Shown here: positions 27,686 to 30,748 of the stretch, in pieces | Layout of the letters: every line of letters starts with the position of its first letter | Numbering within the stretch: the stretch's first letter is position 1 | DNA from: a virus | Virus record (IMG/VR): IMGVR_UViG_3300021425_000116 | Location: 1 to 30,748 of that record | Length of the DNA stretch: 30,748 nucleotides | Reading direction: 5' to 3' (one strand) | Made by a program: the position numbers and the translations under genes | The notes under the pieces: generated by a model | Seen by the model: the letters and a program-made list of their open reading frames with translations, nothing else | What the model was told of the DNA's origin: nothing | The model's database searches: none

Positions 27686-28245
27686 GAGATACGATAGCAA
27701 GAAGTCAAACAAAGTTTTTTAGATTTTTCGCTGACACATTCTTTGCGAAACGTTATGGACATAGGGCAGTAGTTCTAGAAACAATTGCAGGTGTACCGGG
27801 TATGGTAGCGGGGATGTGGATTCATCTCAAGTCGCTACGACAAATGAAAACCGGATATGGTCCTAAAATTCGAGAACTTCTTTCTGAAGCAGAAAATGAA
27901 AGAATGCATCTCATGTTTTTTATTGAAATTGTAAAGCCCAATTGGCTTGAGCGGAATATTGTACTCATTGCTCAGTTAATTTTCTGGATTTATTATTTTA
28001 TTCTATATGTTTTCTTTCCTAAGACTGCGCATCGCATGATCCATTACTTCGAAGAGGAGGCTGTCCGTAGTTATACTGAATATCTTGAACTCATCAACAG
28101 TGGTATCATACGAGACGTTCCAGCGTCATCATTGTCCATCGATTACTACGGACTAAATAAAAATGCAAGACTCTCAGATATGATCAAGTGTATTCGAGAG
28201 GACGAAATGAAGCACAGTCGAGTCAACTATAGGATGTCGCTATAG
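27682..28245 (+). CDS. aox: Alternative oxidase (ubiquinol oxidase, di-iron)
   Basis: This 187-residue protein has all the hallmarks of alternative oxidase: RAVVLETIAGVPGMVAGMWI followed by HLKSLR (E33), LLSEAENERMHLMFFIEI (E73, H76), HYFEEEAVRSYTEYL (a ligand Glu among 124-126) and REDEMKHSRVN (E175, H178). All six di-iron ligands are therefore present, with conserved Tyr in SYTEYL. AOX is a monotopic inner-membrane enzyme that oxidises ubiquinol and reduces O2 to water without pumping protons; residues 89-112 are strongly hydrophobic. It is compact beside bacterial AOX of about 200-230 residues but appears complete. It resembles proteobacterial AOX more than cyanophage PTOX. It overlaps gp4 by ATGA and so probably shares the gp4 late transcript. 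I infer that it keeps quinol oxidation going in the infected cell. Confidence 0.95.
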   Translation: MRDTIARSQTKFFRFFADTFFAKRYGHRAVVLETIAGVPGMVAGMWIHLKSLRQMKTGYGPKIRELLSEAENERMHLMFFIEIVKPNWLERNIVLIAQLIFWIYYFILYVFFPKTAHRMIHYFEEEAVRSYTEYLELINSGIIRDVPASSLSIDYYGLNKNARLSDMIKCIREDEMKHSRVNYRMSL

Positions 28246-28270
28246 TTATTAAAAAAAGAGGAAATGGAAG

Positions 28271-28675
28271 ATGGTAAACAAACTGGATCTCAACGATGGT
28301 TCAGTGATAGCAATACCTATACGTAATTTATTAGCAATTATATTTGGAGTGGCGGTAGCAGTAGTAGGATATTTTGAAGTGACTAATCGTATTGCAGTCT
28401 TGGAAAGAGATATGTCACTGATACAACAAGAAGTGTCAATGAACTCAGAGTTTAGAGTCAAATGGCCACGTGGTGAGTTGGGCTCTTTGCCCGACGATCT
28501 CATGCAGAATGCTGATATCAATATGATGAAAGAACAGATTGAACTTAATACAGTGTTCCGTAACACATGGGCCCCACCCAAAGAAGTACAAGAATCAGTG
28601 CGTAAAAATCATGAGCAAGAAATACGTATTGACTATTTGGAAAAGAAATTAACAGATCTCGAAAACAGGGGATAA
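28271..28675 (+). CDS. Single-pass membrane protein with coiled coil
   Basis: The 134 residues start MVNKLDLNDGSVIAIPIRNL. A hydrophobic span (about 18-36, LAIIFGVAVAVVGYF) is followed by a soluble part with two heptad-like segments (about 38-58 and 105-132) and FRVKWPRGELGSLPDDLMQN between them. This layout, including the 'KWPRGE.G.LP' stretch, recalls a conserved hypothetical protein of marine T4-like phages near structural genes; its function is unknown to me. An AGAGGA ribosome-binding site precedes the ATG. It lies 25 nt after the AOX, so functional linkage is possible but not shown. A lysis or inner-membrane role is conceivable. Confidence 0.8.
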   Translation: MVNKLDLNDGSVIAIPIRNLLAIIFGVAVAVVGYFEVTNRIAVLERDMSLIQQEVSMNSEFRVKWPRGELGSLPDDLMQNADINMMKEQIELNTVFRNTWAPPKEVQESVRKNHEQEIRIDYLEKKLTDLENRG

Positions 28676-28680
28676 TTTAA

Positions 28681-29031
28681 ATGGCGAAAAGAACAGTAGA
28701 GTTTGATGATCGAATCCCCAAATTCGCAGTATGGGCTATCGGTGTCGTATTCACAGCGTACTTCGCTATCGACAGTCTATACATCGATCCAACTGAACTG
28801 TCAGTCGATCAAGCGGAACAAAAAGCCGCTTATGAGGCTATCGGAGAGGATCTACAAACAAGAATCCTTATGAGTGAGTCTACACGATACGCACAAGTCG
28901 CTAAGTATTATCGAGACGAATTACAAAAGAGAGCGTTGACTGAAGCGGAGCAAGCGAGACTCGATCTAGTGGAGCGAGAGCAGTGTAGAATACGGAATGA
29001 GTTAGTGGACGGAAACGAGATCTGTAACTAA
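28681..29031 (+). CDS. Small membrane-anchored coiled-coil protein
   Basis: The 116 residues have an N-terminal membrane span (about 14-33, KFAVWAIGVVFTAYFAIDSL). A charged helical domain follows (about 40-110), rich in Glu, Gln, Arg and Ala and likely coiled coil, with Cys near the C-terminus (EQCRI and EICN). It starts five bases after the preceding membrane-protein gene, with AGGGG upstream, and ends in a TAATG overlap with the next gene. The two neighbouring membrane proteins share the same plan (N-terminal anchor then coiled coil) and may pair. The function is not recognised. Confidence 0.78.
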   Translation: MAKRTVEFDDRIPKFAVWAIGVVFTAYFAIDSLYIDPTELSVDQAEQKAAYEAIGEDLQTRILMSESTRYAQVAKYYRDELQKRALTEAEQARLDLVEREQCRIRNELVDGNEICN

Positions 29032-29621
29032 TGGCAGTACTCTTTAGCGATCTTCTAGCAAAAGGTATCCGTCAAGGAAAGGTTCCTGCACGTGAACAGG
29101 AAGCAAGGAACTGGTATCGAAGAACGGCTAGATCTTATACAAACGTCAACGAGCGTCAACTGCTCCGTGGTGATCGAGATCGCATGACAAGCAAGCCCAT
29201 GATAGGTGCTATGTACATGTTCTCTTACTCCGCTAAGAATCGAGCAACACTACCGTACTACGATAAATTTCCGTTGATCTTTCCGTTTCGAGTTGCGAAG
29301 GGTGGGTTCTATGGAATCAACATGCACTATCTACCCCCAGCGTTGAGAGCAAAGCTCATGGATTCGCTTTACGACATCACTAACAATAAAAAGTATGATG
29401 AGTCAACAAGACTCAAATTAAGTTATTCAGTATTATCTTCAGCATCAAAGTTTAAGGGCTTCAAGCCTTGTGTAAAACAATATCTAAATACTCAAGTTAA
29501 GAGTCGATTTGTATATGTCTATCCTTCAGAGTGGGATCTAGCGCTGTTTTTACCCGTAGAAAACTTTGTTGGAGCTTCGAAGCAAAAAGTGTGGGCCGAC
29601 TCCCGAAAGATGATTACTTAA
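29031..29621 (+). CDS. Conserved T4-like phage protein of unknown role
   Basis: This 196-residue basic protein starts MAVLFSDLLAKGIRQGKVPA. It contains PMIGAMYMFSYSAKN, LPYYDKFPLIFPFRVAKGGF, then YGINMHYLPPALRAKLMD (about 57-112), and FKPCVKQYLNTQVKSRFVYV followed by YPSEWDLALFLPVENFVGAS (about 143-182). From memory this pattern is widely conserved in T4-like marine phages beside head and baseplate genes, but I cannot attach a firm function. A DNA-end-protector (T4 gp2-like) role fits the T4 gene order near gp4 but is only a weak suggestion. Its start overlaps the previous stop (TAATG); its last 8 bases overlap the 3' end of the antisense HNH gene. Confidence 0.85.
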   Translation: MAVLFSDLLAKGIRQGKVPAREQEARNWYRRTARSYTNVNERQLLRGDRDRMTSKPMIGAMYMFSYSAKNRATLPYYDKFPLIFPFRVAKGGFYGINMHYLPPALRAKLMDSLYDITNNKKYDESTRLKLSYSVLSSASKFKGFKPCVKQYLNTQVKSRFVYVYPSEWDLALFLPVENFVGASKQKVWADSRKMIT

Positions 29622-30129
29622 GTTTGCCTCTAACCCATCCTTCGGGACATTCAAATGCTTGCGTTTGCTCTGTCCCGTTATTCCACCACTTCTTTCCTCT
29701 GACAGCATCAGCCAATTTTTTTCGAGTTTCTTTAGTTCTTTCGTATCGTCCCATCTTTTCAGTATTGGACTTAGGTTTACGCATCGCCTGCTTTGCTTCT
29801 TCGGACTTAGATTTACGCATTTTATCCAAAGTCTCTTTAGAATAAATTCCCGTCTTTCCTTTATTCCAAGCAGAGCGTCCCTTATTCGCTTTCCCGCAGC
29901 GGATTCCATTTTGTCGATAAATTTCTTTTAATATTTCCTCTTTTCCTATCTGCTTACTCAATCCTTGCCATGCTAAATAATCTTCAGTTAGCCCATACTT
30001 TTCGTATAGCTTTCGATGAGCTTCAGCGTGTTCTTCGACAGTAAGGGAAACGAGATTGGATGGGTCGTCTGTTCCGCCCATATGCTTAGGGACAATGTGA
30101 TGGGTATGATAAATACTATTGCTGGACAT
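29614..30129 (-). CDS. HNH homing endonuclease with NUMOD-like repeats
   Basis: The 171-residue protein has an HNH motif at the N-terminus (YHTHHIVPKHMGGTDDPSNL followed by VSLTVEEHAEAH; H10/H11, N25, H34, H38). From about residue 86 there is a chain of short basic DNA-binding repeats (WNKGKTGIYSKETLDKMRKS, EEAKQAMRKPK, TRKKLADAVRGKKWWNNG) resembling NUMOD3-type elements of phage homing endonucleases. It ends ECPEGWVRGKLK, a tail that seems familiar from cyanophage HNH enzymes. It lies antisense to its neighbours, has a strong AAGGAGG ribosome-binding site and a TATAAATA motif upstream, and looks like a free-standing mobile gene. It probably cuts an allele lacking the insertion. Confidence 0.9.
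   Translation of the reverse strand: MSSNSIYHTHHIVPKHMGGTDDPSNLVSLTVEEHAEAHRKLYEKYGLTEDYLAWQGLSKQIGKEEILKEIYRQNGIRCGKANKGRSAWNKGKTGIYSKETLDKMRKSKSEEAKQAMRKPKSNTEKMGRYERTKETRKKLADAVRGKKWWNNGTEQTQAFECPEGWVRGKLK
30108..30115 (+). promoter_or_regulatory. Possible late promoter (GATAAATA), rightward
   Basis: GATAAATA on the plus strand lies inside the 5' end of the HNH gene, about 96 nt before the ATG at 30211. It could serve the rightward genes, but a terminator-like hairpin lies in between, so this is weak. Confidence 0.3.
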
Positions 30130-30153
30130 AGAATCCTCCTTGGGTTGTCTAGG

Positions 30154-30190
30154 GTAGTTGGAAGTTGCCGCTTCGTGAACTACATTTTTA
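30154..30190 (+). terminator. Possible rho-independent terminator, rightward
   Basis: GTAGTT pairs with AACTAC (outer stem) and GAAG with CTTC (inner stem) around a TTGCCG loop, with a small asymmetric bulge, followed by ATTTTTA. It would end rightward transcription before the 37-residue gene. The stem is imperfect, so confidence is moderate to low. Confidence 0.4.
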
Positions 30191-30196
30191 TTTATA
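30189..30196 (-). promoter_or_regulatory. Putative T4-type late promoter for HNH gene (TATAAATA)
   Basis: An exact TATAAATA on the minus strand ends 60 nt before the HNH ATG at 30129. It overlaps the T-run after the hairpin, so part of the match may be fortuitous. Confidence 0.5.
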
Positions 30197-30210
30197 AAAT
30201 AGAGGGTCTA

Positions 30211-30324
30211 ATGACATACGAAGAAGCAGAAGAAAAAGCTTTGAGGGCTCTTGATTTAGACATCATAAATATTGATCAGATAGAAGACTACATAAGATTC
30301 CTTATGAGCAAGGGAAAAGAATAA
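30211..30324 (+). CDS. 37-residue acidic peptide
   Basis: This short frame reads MTYEEAEEKALRALDLDIIN, then IDQIEDYIRFLMSKGKE. It is helical, acidic at the front and basic at the end. AGAGGG precedes the ATG, and the stop codon is immediately followed by the ATG of the tail-tube-fold gene. Tight coupling and sensible composition support it, but it has no recognised function. A longer frame reading through from 30016 would overlap the HNH gene antisense and is unlikely. Confidence 0.6.
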   Translation: MTYEEAEEKALRALDLDIINIDQIEDYIRFLMSKGKE

Positions 30325-30748
30325 ATGGCTTTCAACATACAAGAGTTTCAATCTCAAGTCACGTCAAGTGGCTATGCTGAGACTAGCACATTTATTGTTG
30401 ACATCACTCCCCCACCCACTTTAATTGGGGGAGAAGTTGACGGTATCTTTCGTTTCTATTGTCGATCAGTAGGTCTTCCAGAGTTTGACATTCAGGTAGC
30501 GGATGTTCCGATACAAGGATTTGGTGCTCCAACGAAGAAGCCAATTGGTCGGACTTTTCCTATCATCCCAGCAACATTCCTCGTTGACAAAAATCATAGC
30601 ATGTTGGGATTCTTTCATCGCTGGTCACAACTCGTATCGAACTATGATCGCTCAGCGGGTCCTCTCGGATCTGCTTTTGGTATGACTCCCTTTGAGATCA
30701 ATTACAAGAGCGAGTATCAAGGTACAATGTCTATTGTTGTATTCAATC
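30325..30748 (+). CDS. Tail-tube-fold protein, gp54-like candidate, 3' end beyond window
   Basis: An open frame of 141 codons runs off the right edge. It begins MAFNIQEFQSQVTSSGYAET, then STFIVDITPPP, FRFYCRSVGLPEF, VPIQGFGAPTKKPIGRTFPI, LGFFHRWSQLV and YKSEYQGTMSIVVFN. The pattern (an early beta-strand 'FxVxI', 'xFxCRSxxLP', a Gly/Arg turn before a 'FPxxxATF' strand, then a helix 'FFxRW') is that of the T4 gp19/gp54 tail-tube family. In T4, gene 54 (the tube initiator) is next to gene 48, so gp54 is my preferred reading, with gp19 or another tube-like protein as alternatives. It starts directly after the preceding stop. Confidence 0.7.
   Translation, partial: MAFNIQEFQSQVTSSGYAETSTFIVDITPPPTLIGGEVDGIFRFYCRSVGLPEFDIQVADVPIQGFGAPTKKPIGRTFPIIPATFLVDKNHSMLGFFHRWSQLVSNYDRSAGPLGSAFGMTPFEINYKSEYQGTMSIVVFN

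Noticed and set aside
27682-28245. The oxidase read as a ferritin-like or ribonucleotide reductase-like di-iron protein
   Set aside because: The NERMH, EEEA...SYT and DExxH motifs and the hydrophobic segment at 89-112 are specific to the alternative oxidase family.
28249-28581. Minus-strand 110-residue frame opposite the first membrane protein
   Set aside because: It is an antisense shadow; the plus-strand frame has a clear membrane span, coiled coil, ribosome-binding site and operon context.
28271-29031. The two membrane proteins as a holin/spanin lysis cassette
   Set aside because: There is no lipobox, no endolysin alongside, and only one membrane span in each; a lysis role cannot be supported from the sequence.
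29659-29931. Plus-strand Ser/Phe-rich frame opposite the HNH gene
   Set aside because: It is the antisense of the basic NUMOD-like repeats and has no start context.
30016-30210. Longer version of the 37-residue gene starting inside the HNH gene
   Set aside because: It would run antisense through the well-supported HNH N-terminus and through a hairpin; its residues look like shadow translation.
1-30748. CRISPR arrays, tRNA genes, insertion sequences or integrase/att sites
   Set aside because: No regularly spaced repeats, cloverleaf-like sequences, transposase motifs or terminal inverted repeats were noticed on reading either strand; there is no gene-free stretch over 300 bases.

Overview
The window is a late-gene segment of a tailed bacteriophage with a contractile, T4-type tail. 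About 25 kb of minus-strand genes are packed end to end and encode baseplate hub, baseplate wedge and fibre proteins that match T4 gp48, gp53, gp27, gp5, gp25, gp6, gp7 and gp8 in sequence features and largely in order. They are followed by very long structural proteins of the kind carried by marine T4-like phages: a DUF4815-type 1802-residue protein, a self-cleaving S74 fibre, a beta-helical fibre, and a fibre with CxRD...GG repeats that runs off the left edge. Almost every gene junction overlaps (TAATG, ATGA or ATGAGTAA) or has a gap of a few bases, as expected of a co-translated late operon. No host genes, tRNAs, CRISPR arrays or insertion sequences were seen.

Layout, right to left on the minus strand from about 27.18 kb: gp48-like tube cap, gp53, gp27-like hub, gp5-like spike (OB fold plus beta-helix, no lysozyme domain seen), a 653-residue protein with a C-terminal M15-peptidase-like motif, gp25, a 47-residue basic peptide, gp6, gp7-like, gp8-like, the DUF4815 giant, a 62-residue coiled coil, the S74 fibre, the 1063-residue fibre, and a partial structural protein.

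On the plus strand from about 27.2 kb: gp4-like head-completion nuclease, then, overlapping it by ATGA, a 187-residue alternative oxidase (AOX) with all six di-iron ligands. Next come two single-pass membrane/coiled-coil proteins and a 196-residue conserved phage protein. An HNH/NUMOD-type homing endonuclease lies antisense, followed by a 37-residue ORF and the start of a tail-tube-fold protein that could be gp54-like.

T4-type late promoter motifs (TATAAATA, or GATAAATA) lie upstream of many transcription-unit starts. A face-to-face pair sits in the 57-bp gap between gp48 and gp4. The AOX would therefore be made late, together with virion and DNA-packaging proteins.

The AOX resembles proteobacterial ubiquinol AOX (NERMH and LETIAGVPG motifs) more than the plastid-type PTOX of cyanophages. 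I therefore infer an aerobic, heterotrophic, probably marine proteobacterial host. This is inference: no host marker is in the window. The most interesting candidate system is this late-expressed respiratory gene in a structural operon.
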